DNA of 24,338 bases from JBHHZJ01 sp046758005 (GCA_046758005.1 JBHHZJ010000051.1:1-24338), one strand, 5' to 3'. Numbered from the stretch's first letter, positions 7,002-14,954 are shown. The notes: generated from the letters alone by a model not told the origin. A program made the numbers and translations.

Positions 7002-8948
7002 ATGGACCGACCCTGGAAAACGATCAGACTCGCCCTCAGCGTCCCGTTCTGGGCGACGGGGAGCCTGCTCACCTTCTACATCGGGCTGAACGTCTTCGGC
7101 TTCATCCGCAACTCCTCCGAGCACTACGCGAACTTCGTCCTGGCCATCGTGGTGATGGCCGGGTTGCTCGCGATGCGCAACACGGTCGACGCGCGGCCGC
7201 ACGGCCGACCCGGCACCGCCTTCTGGGCCCGTCTCGGCGTAGCGGCGTTCGCCACCGCGATCGCCGGAGCCGGAGCCGCTTTCATCCGCATCCACGCGGT
7301 CCGGCTGGAGATGATCCAGCCCTTCTTCGAACCTTTCGACATCCAGGTGGGGCTGGTCTTCGCGCTCGGCGTCCTGTTGCTCACCTGGATCCACTGGGGA
7401 CCGCTGCTCACCGGGATTATCGTCGCCGGGATCGTCTATTTTTTCTACGGCCACCTGATCGAGAACCCGCTGTTCGCGCACCCGGAGTACGAGACCAACT
7501 TCGTCATGAATTACATCGGCCTGGGTACCAACCAGGGGTTCTTCTGGCTGGCGCAGGTGGCCGCCGACAGCATCTATTTCCTGATCTTCTACGCCGCCGT
7601 TCTGCTCGGCCTGGGCATGCTCCAGATGGTGATCGAGATCGGCAAGCTGAGCGGGCGCCATATCACGGGCGGCGCCTCGTTTCCGGCGATCGTCGGCAGC
7701 GGGATCGTGGCCTCGGTGATGGGACAGGCGGTCTCCAACGTGGTGCTCACCGGACGCTTCACCATCCCGATGATGAAGGGAAACGGCTACCGGCCGAGCA
7801 TGGCCGGGGCGATCGAGGCGGTCGCATCGACCTCCGGCCAGATCATGCCGCCGATACTCGGTCTGGCCGGCTTCATCATCGCTTCCTTTCTCAACATGCC
7901 GTACATCGACGTCGCCCTGGCGGCCCTCGTCCCGGGGCTGCTTTTCCTGAGCGGGGTGACGCTGGGCGTTCTGGTCTACGCGCGCCGCTACAGGCTGCCC
8001 AGGCTCCAGGAGCCGGCCGACCGGATGCTCGTGCTGCGCATGCTGCCCACGTTTCTCGGGTCGTTCGCCATCGTCCTGGTCCTGCTCCTGAGCTACCGCT
8101 CGCCGTCGTTCGCCGGCCTGGTCGGGACCCTCCTCGCACTCATGTTTTCCCTGTTCCAGGGCAGGTACCGGCCCAAACTCAGGGCCTTCCTGGCGTCGCT
8201 CGAAGACGGCCTGGTCCTGATCGCGCTGCTGTCCCTCCTGTTGATCGCCATCGGGCCGCTGGGGCAGGTCATCCTGACCACCAACCTCTCGGGACGGCTG
8301 GGAGTGGTGCTGGTCCAAATCCTTCCGGACATCACCCTGATCCTGTTGATCGGCGCCATGGTGATCTCGCTCCTGCTGGGCATGGGACTGCCCACGCCGG
8401 TCGCTTACGTGGTCGTAGCCCTTGCCCTGTCGCCCTTCATCCAGCAGTTGGGGGTGCCGGCCCTGCACGCGCACTTCTTCGTCTTCTATTTCGCCGTGTT
8501 CTCGACGTTGACCCCGCCGGTCGCCGTCAGCGTCCTGGCGGCGGCCAAGCTCGCCCAAGCCAGGCTCCTGGGGACCGCGGTCGACGCGATGAAGCTTGCC
8601 GTGACCACGTTCATCATCCCCTTCGCCTTCGTCTACCACCCCGAGTTGCTCTCGTTTCCGAACGTCACCTGGTCGATGGTCCCGCCCATCGTTCTCGTGC
8701 TCGTCCTGCAGTGGACGGTGGCGGTCGCCGCCTACGGCCACTTCCGCCGCGATCTCGGCGCCGTGGAGCGCGCGGCGTTCGTGGTGGTCTCGCTGGCCGG
8801 GTTCGCCGCGCTGGTCACCGAAGGCGGCGGCGCCAAGGTCCCGTTCTTCGTCCTGCTCGCGCTGGCCGTCGGCTGGGTCTGGTCGACCCCGGCGCGCCGG
8901 GCCGCGCTCGTCGATCCCGACGCCTCGACCAAGGAAGAGGCCTCATGA
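7002..8948 (+). CDS. TRAP transporter fused permease (DctQM-type, TAXI system)
   Basis: This is a 648-residue, strongly hydrophobic inner-membrane protein. The N-terminal third (~1-150) carries membrane helices like the small TRAP subunit. The remainder is the large DctM-like channel with many helices, including GMGLPTPVAYVVVALALSPF and the FVFYFAVFSTLTPPVAVS stretch typical of fused TAXI permeases. Its length fits that class. The ATG at 7002 has only a weak ribosome site, so a slightly different start is possible. It forms the transporter with the binding protein upstream, and its 3' end converges on the BCCP gene. Confidence 0.93.
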   Translation: MDRPWKTIRLALSVPFWATGSLLTFYIGLNVFGFIRNSSEHYANFVLAIVVMAGLLAMRNTVDARPHGRPGTAFWARLGVAAFATAIAGAGAAFIRIHAVRLEMIQPFFEPFDIQVGLVFALGVLLLTWIHWGPLLTGIIVAGIVYFFYGHLIENPLFAHPEYETNFVMNYIGLGTNQGFFWLAQVAADSIYFLIFYAAVLLGLGMLQMVIEIGKLSGRHITGGASFPAIVGSGIVASVMGQAVSNVVLTGRFTIPMMKGNGYRPSMAGAIEAVASTSGQIMPPILGLAGFIIASFLNMPYIDVALAALVPGLLFLSGVTLGVLVYARRYRLPRLQEPADRMLVLRMLPTFLGSFAIVLVLLLSYRSPSFAGLVGTLLALMFSLFQGRYRPKLRAFLASLEDGLVLIALLSLLLIAIGPLGQVILTTNLSGRLGVVLVQILPDITLILLIGAMVISLLLGMGLPTPVAYVVVALALSPFIQQLGVPALHAHFFVFYFAVFSTLTPPVAVSVLAAAKLAQARLLGTAVDAMKLAVTTFIIPFAFVYHPELLSFPNVTWSMVPPIVLVLVLQWTVAVAAYGHFRRDLGAVERAAFVVVSLAGFAALVTEGGGAKVPFFVLLALAVGWVWSTPARRAALVDPDASTKEEAS

Positions 8949-9020
8949 TCCCGCCCGGGCGATGCCGTTCGCCCTTCACCCGGCGGGCGGCGATCACGAT
9001 GCGGCTTTACGGCCTCCGTT

Positions 9021-9041
9021 GCCCGCGGCGGCGCCGCGGGC
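9021..9041. terminator. Strong GC hairpin between convergent permease and BCCP genes
   Basis: GCCCGCGGC and GCCGCGGGC pair perfectly around a 3-nt loop in the 109-bp convergent gap. Being symmetric it could end both transcripts. No T-tract follows on either strand, so terminator function is inferred from position and stability. Confidence 0.45.
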
Positions 9042-9057
9042 GGGTTCGGCGGCCGGC

Positions 9058-9579
9058 TCAGGCGGGTTCGATGACGAAGAGGAGCTGGTCGTGCTCGACC
9101 AGGGCGCCATTTTCCGCGGCGATTTCCACGATCCGTCCGCCGTGCTCCGCCTCGATCGTCGTGAAGAGCTTCATGACCTCGATCAGGCACAGCGGGTCGC
9201 CCGGCCGGACCGTGTCGCCGACCTCGGCGAAAGGCGGATCCTGCGGGCTGGGCGCGCGATAGAACGTGCCGACCATCGGCGAGCGGACCGTCAGCATTCC
9301 GTCGGCACGGACGGCCTCGGTCGGCCCCGCGCTCGTCCCGCCGCGTTTCCCGGCCTGGCCGGATGTCGTCCCGCCCGCCCCGGCAGACGCGGACTGGAAC
9401 GCGGCGGCCGAGCCCTCCACATGCGTCTCGCCGTCGCTGTAGCTCGCCTGCGCCCCGGCGCCCGCGGGGTGGCGCCGCACGACCAGCCGGGCGCCGTCCA
9501 TGTCGACGACCAGCTCCTCGCAGTCGCTCGCGTCGATGATCTTGAGGATCTCGGCGACCTCTTTGTAACTGAGTGGCAC
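9058..9579 (-). CDS. Biotin carboxyl carrier protein (AccB-like)
   Basis: The protein has 173 residues. The N-terminal helix region resembles AccB (VAEILKIIDASDCEELVVDM). A low-complexity Ala/Gly/Ser linker (~38-92) follows, then the C-terminal biotinyl domain (~96-172) with the biotinylation motif EVMKLF, biotinyl lysine Lys137. It would shuttle carboxyl groups from the biotin carboxylase to the carboxyltransferase encoded on the opposite strand nearby. GTG at 9579 was chosen because AAAGGTGG lies just upstream and homology to AccB begins there. A longer open frame upstream runs into the IclR gene and looks spurious. The IclR stop is 50 bp upstream on the same strand, so both probably share a transcript. 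It may be dedicated to this pathway rather than the housekeeping AccB. Confidence 0.87.
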   Translation of the reverse strand: MPLSYKEVAEILKIIDASDCEELVVDMDGARLVVRRHPAGAGAQASYSDGETHVEGSAAAFQSASAGAGGTTSGQAGKRGGTSAGPTEAVRADGMLTVRSPMVGTFYRAPSPQDPPFAEVGDTVRPGDPLCLIEVMKLFTTIEAEHGGRIVEIAAENGALVEHDQLLFVIEPA

Positions 9580-9629
9580 GCTGACCACCTTTCCCCGTCT
9601 GTGCCCGCTCCGGCGCCTCGGCCCGGCCG

Positions 9630-10454
9630 TCAGTCGTCGCAGAAGGTCTCCGAAAGCCGGGCCGCGGCCTCCCAGAGCTTGTCCACGTGCGCGCACGCCT
9701 GCTCCAGGGTCAGGCGCGCCTCGGGCGCCGACAGGGCGATCCCGGCGCAGACCCGGTGATCGGGCCCCTTGACCGGGACGGCGACACACAGGACCCCGGA
9801 CATGAACTCCTGGTTGTCCACCGAATAGCCCCTGCGGCGAATCTTGCGAAGCTCGCCGAGCAGCCGTTCCCGCTCGGTAATGGTATTCTCCGTGTATCGC
9901 TTGAGCGGCAGAGCGGAGACGACCTTGAGGAGCTGCGCCTCGGGCAGGTGACTGAGGAAAAGCTTGCCCAGCGAGGTGCAGTGCAGCGGGACCCGGCTGC
10001 CCGGTTCGAAGCGAAGGCCGAGCGGCCAGGCGGCCTCGACGCGATCGAGGTAGACGACCTCGTTGCCGGACATAACCCCCAGGTTGCAGGTCTCTCCGAC
10101 CGCCTCCGACAGGGCCTTCAGGATGCCGTGCCGCGACCCGCGCTGGGCCGCGGCCTGCAGAACGGTGAGCGCAAGATGGACCAGGCGCTTGCCCTCGATG
10201 AAGCGTCGGCTCCCCGGCTCGCGTTCCAGGTAGCCGAGGCTCTCCAACGCCGTCCCGATGCGGTGCGCGGTCGGCTTCGACAGACGGAGCATGGCCGACA
10301 GATCCGCGATCGAGACCGGGTGACCGTCGCGAACCACGGCCTCGAGGATCCTGAGGGCCTTGCCCGTGGCGCCGGCGGCGTCCTCCGGGTTCGGTTTCGT
10401 TGGGCGGCACGACGGATCGCGGGCTGGGTGCGGGGACCGCCCTGGCTGAATCAT
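9630..10454 (-). CDS. IclR-family transcriptional regulator
   Basis: The protein has 274 residues with an N-terminal winged helix-turn-helix (~29-90, VSIADLSAMLRLSKPTAHRI) and the C-terminal IclR effector domain (~95-270, containing LHCTSLGKLFLSHLPE and RRRGYSVDNQEFMSGVLCVA). IclR proteins are dimeric regulators that usually bind small organic acids and control divergent catabolic genes. ATG at 10454 is used. A GTG two codons upstream (10460) is an alternative, since AAAGGA sits closer to it. Its own promoter overlaps a palindrome repeated upstream of BKACE copy 1, implying autoregulation and control of the whole module. Family call firm; effector unknown. Confidence 0.92.
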   Translation of the reverse strand: MIQPGRSPHPARDPSCRPTKPNPEDAAGATGKALRILEAVVRDGHPVSIADLSAMLRLSKPTAHRIGTALESLGYLEREPGSRRFIEGKRLVHLALTVLQAAAQRGSRHGILKALSEAVGETCNLGVMSGNEVVYLDRVEAAWPLGLRFEPGSRVPLHCTSLGKLFLSHLPEAQLLKVVSALPLKRYTENTITERERLLGELRKIRRRGYSVDNQEFMSGVLCVAVPVKGPDHRVCAGIALSAPEARLTLEQACAHVDKLWEAAARLSETFCDD

Positions 10455-10503
10455 GGACACTGTCCGATCCCGTCCTTTCTTGACATACGAATGGCCCTCC
10501 CAA

Positions 10504-10532
10504 ATTATGGTCGGCACGAAAAATGAAATCAA
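10504..10532 (-). promoter_or_regulatory. Sigma70-type promoter for the iclR-BCCP transcript
   Basis: On the minus strand, TTGATT (10527-10532) and CATAAT (10504-10509) are spaced by exactly 17 bp, with a predicted start near 10497 and a leader of ~43 nt. The -35 is embedded in the palindrome at 10523-10543, matching the BKACE copy 1 promoter. Confidence 0.65.
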
Positions 10533-10543
10533 TTGTCTTGCAT
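10523..10543. promoter_or_regulatory. Putative IclR operator, copy 2 (imperfect palindrome)
   Basis: This is the second copy of the palindrome at 5672-5692, with half-sites ATGAAAT and TTGCAT around a central AATTG. It lies between the IclR gene (minus) and biotin carboxylase (plus) and covers the iclR -35. Two non-coding copies in one module, each at the same place in a promoter, argue strongly for a shared regulator site. Confidence 0.68.
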
Positions 10544-10688
10544 TTCGGAATGTCTTGGCGTCGGCAGCCGGTCCGCCGCGGGGCCTGCCGGGCCCCGGGC
10601 GACGGCGCGCGGGGGCCGACCGACGGATGGGGATCCCGGCGGCGGGCGCGCCGGGGCGCTTGACCGGCGGTAGAAGGGACCCGGGAGT

Positions 10689-12050
10689 TTGCGCCGCGTC
10701 CTCATAGCGAACCGGGGGGAGATCGCGTTCCGGATCGTGCGCGCCTGCCGGTCCTTGGGTCTGGAGTCGGTCGCCGTCTACTCGGAGGCCGACCGGGCCT
10801 CGCCGCATGTCTGGGCCGCCGACCGCGCCGTGCGGATCGGCCCGGCCGCGCCGGAGCGCAGCTACCTCGACGCGAACGCCTTGTTGCACGTGGCCCGGGC
10901 CTGCGGCTGCGACGCCATCCATCCCGGCTACGGTTTTCTAGCCGAGAACCACGAGTTCGCGGCGCGCTGCATCGGCGAAGGGTTGGTCTTCGTCGGCCCG
11001 TCCCCCGAGACGATCGGGCTGATGGGCGACAAGGCGGCGGCGCGGCGGTGCGCGGCCAGGCTCGGCGTCCCCGTCGCGCCCGGGTCCGAGGCGGCGTTCG
11101 CGGACGCCGCGCACGCGGCCGAGGCGGCCGTCGGGATCGGCTTCCCGGTCCTCCTGAAGGCGCGCGCCGGCGGCGGCGGGCGGGGCATGCGGGTCGCGGA
11201 CTCGGCCGAGGCCTTCGAAGGTCTGTTCCTGCAGGCCAAGGCCGAGGCCGCCGCGGCCTTCGGCGACGGCGCGATCTATCTGGAGCGGTACATTCCCAGG
11301 GTCCGCCATGTCGAGGTCCAGGTCTTCGGGGACAGCCACGGCAACCTGCGCCATCTCTGGGAGCGCGACTGCACCGTGCAGCGCCGGCACCAGAAACTGA
11401 TCGAGGAGGCGTTCTCCCCGGCGCTAGGCCCAGGTACCCGCAAGCAAATCTGCGAGGCGGCCGAGGCGCTGGCCCGGGGCGTCGGCTACGTCGGCGCCGG
11501 GACCGTGGAGTTCATCTACGACCTCGACAACGGCGGGTATTACTTCATCGAGATGAACACGCGCATCCAGGTCGAGCATCCGGTGACCGAGGTGCTGACC
11601 GGGATCGACCTCGTGGCCGAGCAACTCAGGGTTGCCGCAGGACACGAGCTGTCGTTCGCAAGAAACGGCGCGCCGCGCGCCGACGGCCACGTGATCGAAT
11701 TCCGCATCAACGCCGAGGACGCCGACAACGACTTCATGCCCGCGCCGGGCCGGTTGAGCCGCTGGCGACCGCCGTCAGGCGCCGGCCTGCGTCTCGACAG
11801 CCACGTCTACGAGGGCTACGCCGTGAGCCCGTACTACGACCCCCTGCTCGGCAAGCTGATCGTCCGCGGCGCCGACCGGGTCGAGGCGATGGCGCGGGCG
11901 CGCGCGGCGCTGACCGACTTCGAAGTCGAGGGAATCGCGACCACGGTCCCGTTCCACCTCCGCATGCTGAATCATCCCGACTTCGTCGAATCCCGCGTCC
12001 ATACGCGCTGGATCGAGGAACAAACGAGCGCGAAGGCACGCCATGGGTAG
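10689..12050 (+). CDS. Biotin carboxylase subunit (AccC-like)
   Basis: The protein has 453 residues, the usual length of a free-standing biotin carboxylase. It starts with the N-terminal signature VLIANRGEIAFRIVRAC, then HPGYGFLAEN (~78-87), the ATP-grasp glycine-rich loop ARAGGGGRGM (~158-167) and the catalytic stretch EMNTRIQVEHPVTE (~288-301). There is no C-terminal biotinyl domain, consistent with a separate BCCP. It uses ATP and bicarbonate to carboxylate BCCP-biotin. The start is TTG at 10689, preceded by GAAGGGA. No in-frame ATG precedes the conserved N terminus. It overlaps the carboxyltransferase gene by 8 bp, so the two are translationally coupled. Confidence 0.93.
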   Translation: MRRVLIANRGEIAFRIVRACRSLGLESVAVYSEADRASPHVWAADRAVRIGPAAPERSYLDANALLHVARACGCDAIHPGYGFLAENHEFAARCIGEGLVFVGPSPETIGLMGDKAAARRCAARLGVPVAPGSEAAFADAAHAAEAAVGIGFPVLLKARAGGGGRGMRVADSAEAFEGLFLQAKAEAAAAFGDGAIYLERYIPRVRHVEVQVFGDSHGNLRHLWERDCTVQRRHQKLIEEAFSPALGPGTRKQICEAAEALARGVGYVGAGTVEFIYDLDNGGYYFIEMNTRIQVEHPVTEVLTGIDLVAEQLRVAAGHELSFARNGAPRADGHVIEFRINAEDADNDFMPAPGRLSRWRPPSGAGLRLDSHVYEGYAVSPYYDPLLGKLIVRGADRVEAMARARAALTDFEVEGIATTVPFHLRMLNHPDFVESRVHTRWIEEQTSAKARHG

Positions 12051-13485
12051 AACGGTACGGCTGATCGACGTCACCTTGCGCGACGCCCACCAGTGCCTGT
12101 GGGCGACCCGCATGACAACGGCGATGATGAAGGAGATCGTCCCGCTCCTGGACCGGGCGGGCTTCGAGGCGATCGACCTGGTCGGCGGCGCGGTGTTCGA
12201 CGTGGCCGTGCGCTACCTGCGCGAGAACCCCTGGGAGCGCATGCGCATCGTCAGCTCCTGGGTGACCCGGACGCCGCTCGTCATCCATACCCGTGGGCAG
12301 AGCCTGTTCACCTTCGATTTCTTCGCGGACGACGTGGTCGAGCTCGCCGCCGAGCGCTTCGTCGCCAACGGCATGCGCTATCACACGCCCTACGACGCCC
12401 TGAACGACATCCGCAACCTGGAGGTCCCGGTGCGCGCGGCCAAGCGGGCGGGGCTGCACACCGTCGGCGGGCTCGTCTATACGTTCAGCCCGGTCCATAC
12501 CGACGACTACTACGTCGCCAAGGCGCGCCGGCTCATCGCGCTCGGCGTCGACGGCGTGTTCATCAAGGATCCGAGCGGCCTGCTGACGCCCGAGCGGGTC
12601 GCGACCCTGGTCCCGGCGCTGAAGTCGGTGTGCGGCAACCTTCCGCTGCAGCTTCACATGCACTGCCTGACCGGGCTCGCGCCCTATACCGCGCTGCGGG
12701 CGGTGGACTACGGCGTCGACGTCGTCCACACGGCGACCTCGACGCTGGCCAACGGGGCCTCGCATTCGCCGACCGAGCTGTTCACCCGCAATTGCCGGCG
12801 GCGCGGCCATGAGGTCCTGATCGATCTGGCCCCGGTCGAGGAGGCGGCCGGGCGGCTCGCATTCATTGCCGAGCGCGAGGACAAACCGGTCGGACGGCCG
12901 CTCGAGTACGACGAGTTCCATTTCCACCACCAGGTGCCGGGCGGCATGGTCTCCAACCTGAAGTATCAGTTGGAGACCCTCGGCATCGCCGAACGCCTCG
13001 AGCAGATCCTCGAGGAGGCCGGGCGCGTGCGCGCCGACCTCGGCTACCCGATCGTGGTCAGCCCCTTCGCCCAGTACATCATCACCCAGGCTGTGCTCAA
13101 CGTGATGGGCAAGGAACGCTACGCCACGGTGCCGGACGAAGTCCGGCGCTACGTGATCGGCGGCTACGGCGAGATCGCCGGCAGGATCGACCCGGACCTC
13201 TACGACCGCATCGCGCGCGGCGCGGCGCCGATCACCGAACGCCCCGGCGCCCTGGTGCCGCCGGCGCTCGAGCGCATCCGCCGCGACCGCGGGCCCTTCG
13301 CGTCCGACGACGACCTCCTGCTCGCCGCCTTCTACACGCGGCCGGAGTGCGATGCCCTCAAGGCGGCGGGCCGCATCGACACGGACTACGCGCTGGCGGA
13401 GACGCCGCTGGTCACCCTGGTCAAGGAGATCGCGGCCCGGCCGGGAATCCGCTCGATCCACCTGACGCGCAACGGCGCGCAGTGA
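12043..13485 (+). CDS. OadA/pyruvate-carboxylase-type carboxyltransferase subunit
   Basis: The 480-residue HMGL-like TIM-barrel plus conserved C-terminal carboxylase domain matches the carboxyltransferase half of oxaloacetate decarboxylase alpha or pyruvate carboxylase. It lacks the biotinyl domain. Visible residues are the metal/substrate motif RDAHQ (13-17), TRGQ with Arg84 (aligned with the pyruvate-binding Arg of LLRG[AQ]N), the Lys175 in FIKDPSGL expected to be carbamylated, the HMH metal ligands (205-207), and VPGGMVSNL. The family signature FR[IV]FDALN is altered to HTPYDALND, changing a conserved Arg to Thr115. It should transfer carboxyl from BCCP-biotin to an enolisable ketone or 2-oxo acid. 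Pyruvate is possible, but the neighbouring BKACE genes suggest a dedicated catabolic substrate. Confidence 0.88.
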   Translation: MGRTVRLIDVTLRDAHQCLWATRMTTAMMKEIVPLLDRAGFEAIDLVGGAVFDVAVRYLRENPWERMRIVSSWVTRTPLVIHTRGQSLFTFDFFADDVVELAAERFVANGMRYHTPYDALNDIRNLEVPVRAAKRAGLHTVGGLVYTFSPVHTDDYYVAKARRLIALGVDGVFIKDPSGLLTPERVATLVPALKSVCGNLPLQLHMHCLTGLAPYTALRAVDYGVDVVHTATSTLANGASHSPTELFTRNCRRRGHEVLIDLAPVEEAAGRLAFIAEREDKPVGRPLEYDEFHFHHQVPGGMVSNLKYQLETLGIAERLEQILEEAGRVRADLGYPIVVSPFAQYIITQAVLNVMGKERYATVPDEVRRYVIGGYGEIAGRIDPDLYDRIARGAAPITERPGALVPPALERIRRDRGPFASDDDLLLAAFYTRPECDALKAAGRIDTDYALAETPLVTLVKEIAARPGIRSIHLTRNGAQ

Positions 13486-13498
13486 GGCGGCCACGGAC

Positions 13499-14329
13499 AT
13501 GACCGCGCCCTGCATCATCACGGTCGCCATCACCGGCGCCCTGCCCCGCAAGAAGGACAACCCCGCCGTCCCCGTCACCCCGGCGGAGCAGATCGAGTCC
13601 ACCCACGAGGCCTACGAGGCCGGCGCGTCCCTGGTCCATATCCACGTGCGCAACGAGGATGAATCGCCGTCCTCGCGCCCGGAGCTCTTCGCCGCCGTTC
13701 AGGCGGGCGTGCGCAAGCACTGCCCGGGCATGATCGTCCAGTTCTCCACCGGCGGGCGCGGACGCAAGCCGGAGGAACGCGCGGCCATGCTCCACCTGAG
13801 ACCCGACATGGCCTCGCTCGCCACCGGTTCCGTGAACTTCCCCAACAGCGTCTACGAGAACCCGCCCGATTTCGTCGAGAACCTGGCGCAGACCATGCTC
13901 GGCTACGGCGTCAAGCCGGAAATCGAGGTCTTCGACCTGGCGATGCTGTACAACGCGGCGCGCCTTGCGGAGAGAGGGCTGCTGCGGACGCCGGCCCACG
14001 TGCAATTCGTCCTGGGCATTCCGAACGCGCTGCCGGTCCGGCGCTCGGTGCTCGAGTTCCTGGTCTCGGAACTGAGCGACGTGCTGCCCGCTTCGACCTG
14101 GACCGCCGCCGGCATCGGCCGCCACCAGTTCGAGGTCAACAAATGGTGTCTGGAGCTCGGCGGCCACTGCCGCACCGGCCTCGAGGACAACATCAAGTTC
14201 GACCGGAACCGGCTCGCGACAAGCAACGCCGAACTGGTCGCGCGGGTCGCCGCGACCTGCGCCGAGTTCGGCCGGCATCCGGCGTCGCCCGCGCGGGCGC
14301 GCGCCCTGCTCGGCCTCGCCGCGGCGTAG
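13499..14329 (+). CDS. BKACE-family (DUF849) beta-keto acid cleavage enzyme, copy 2
   Basis: The protein has 276 residues, close to Kce length, and aligns along its whole length. Features are the metal motif HIH (VHIHVR), the STGG loop (FSTGG), EIEVFD, VLGIPNAL, and catalytic RTGLEDN. The Kce Glu14 position is Leu (AITGAL), and Kce NAGT is replaced by ATGS. It lies 13 bp after the carboxyltransferase gene, in one operon with biotin carboxylase. It differs strongly from copy 1 in active-site loops, so the two probably have different acyl specificities. Expected reaction: beta-keto acid plus acetyl-CoA gives acetoacetate plus acyl-CoA. It is the last gene of this operon; the next gene begins 175 bp later behind an FNR-type box. 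Confidence 0.92.
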   Translation: MTAPCIITVAITGALPRKKDNPAVPVTPAEQIESTHEAYEAGASLVHIHVRNEDESPSSRPELFAAVQAGVRKHCPGMIVQFSTGGRGRKPEERAAMLHLRPDMASLATGSVNFPNSVYENPPDFVENLAQTMLGYGVKPEIEVFDLAMLYNAARLAERGLLRTPAHVQFVLGIPNALPVRRSVLEFLVSELSDVLPASTWTAAGIGRHQFEVNKWCLELGGHCRTGLEDNIKFDRNRLATSNAELVARVAATCAEFGRHPASPARARALLGLAAA

Positions 14330-14423
14330 CGGTTCCCACCAGGGCTCCCGTCGGCGGCCGATCGGAACCTGGGCGCGACCTTCCCGCCTCCAACGGTTCG
14401 GTTGCCCGGCCCCCCGACCGCCA

Positions 14424-14465
14424 TTGATCCATGTCAAGGACCGGCGCGGCGCCGGAAGGAATCAT
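14424..14465 (+). promoter_or_regulatory. FNR/FixK-type box and candidate class II promoter of the cytochrome operon
   Basis: TTGATCCATGTCAA at 14424-14437 matches the FNR/Dnr-type pattern TTGAT-N4-GTCAA. An AATCAT -10-like hexamer at 14460-14465 predicts a start near 14472. That places the box centre at -41.5, the classical FNR class II position. A nearly identical box lies upstream of the Idr-like operon. Confidence 0.7.
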
Positions 14466-14504
14466 TCGGCCCGAGTGTGCCGCGTGGGCACGTGGGAAGG
14501 GCCT

Positions 14505-14900
14505 ATGAGCAAGGTCGCGCAAACGGACGGGCACGCCGCCGGCGGCGCTTGGCGAAATGCGGTCAGGGCGGGCTACGGCCTGGGCGTCGGGTTCGCGATC
14601 GCGGCGCTCGTGCTCACGGGGATCTTCCATGGCGCCGGATGGTACGCCGATCGGGTTTCGATCCCGCGTTACTGCGAGAACCCGGCCGCCGCCGTGCAAA
14701 TGGTGCAGCGGGTCCTGACCGAGAAGAGCCCGGCGGCGGGCGGCGCGACGCGACCGTACCTCATCGCCGCCAAGCTGATCTATCTGCTGCCCCGGCGCGA
14801 CGGCGAGACGCTTGACGCCTATGGCGCCCGCTTGCGCCGCCGAATCGCGGAGAAGTGCCGCGACGCGGGCCTCGGCGCCCCCAACGGCCCAGGGATCTGA
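14505..14900 (+). CDS. Small membrane-anchored protein of the cytochrome operon, function unknown
   Basis: The protein has 131 residues. A single strong membrane helix (~24-45) follows a short polar N terminus. The rest is a ~85-residue soluble domain with two cysteines (PRYCENP, AEKCRDA) and many Arg and Ala. I do not recognise the family. ATG at 14505 is preceded by GGAAGG at good spacing. A longer in-frame start at 14424 would overlap the FNR-type box and is unlikely. It is the first gene after the box, suggesting an accessory or assembly role in the cytochrome complex encoded downstream. No CxxCH heme motif. Confidence 0.7.
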   Translation: MSKVAQTDGHAAGGAWRNAVRAGYGLGVGFAIAALVLTGIFHGAGWYADRVSIPRYCENPAAAVQMVQRVLTEKSPAAGGATRPYLIAAKLIYLLPRRDGETLDAYGARLRRRIAEKCRDAGLGAPNGPGI

Positions 14901-14954
14901 GGCGCCACAGCGCATTCGGATTCGGGGAAACACAAAGGCACGGAAGGCGCATCC

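Noticed and set aside
6864..8741. Long minus-strand open frame opposite the TRAP permease
   Set aside because: Its translation is a highly charged Asp/Glu/Gln/His/Arg string, the expected antisense reading of membrane helices. The plus strand is a clear fused permease.
9058..10503. Extended 481-codon reading of the BCCP frame
   Set aside because: Only the last 173 codons show AccB homology. The upstream part overlaps the IclR gene in another frame and lacks a domain. GTG at 9579 has a ribosome site.
10689..13485. Housekeeping acetyl-CoA carboxylase
   Set aside because: The transferase is of the OadA/pyruvate-carboxylase type, not AccAD, and the genes sit in a regulated catabolic module with BKACEs and a transporter.
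14331..14395. GGTTCC...GGAACC inverted repeat after the second BKACE gene as a terminator
   Set aside because: The arms are only about 6 bp with a large loop and no T-tract, so there is too little support.
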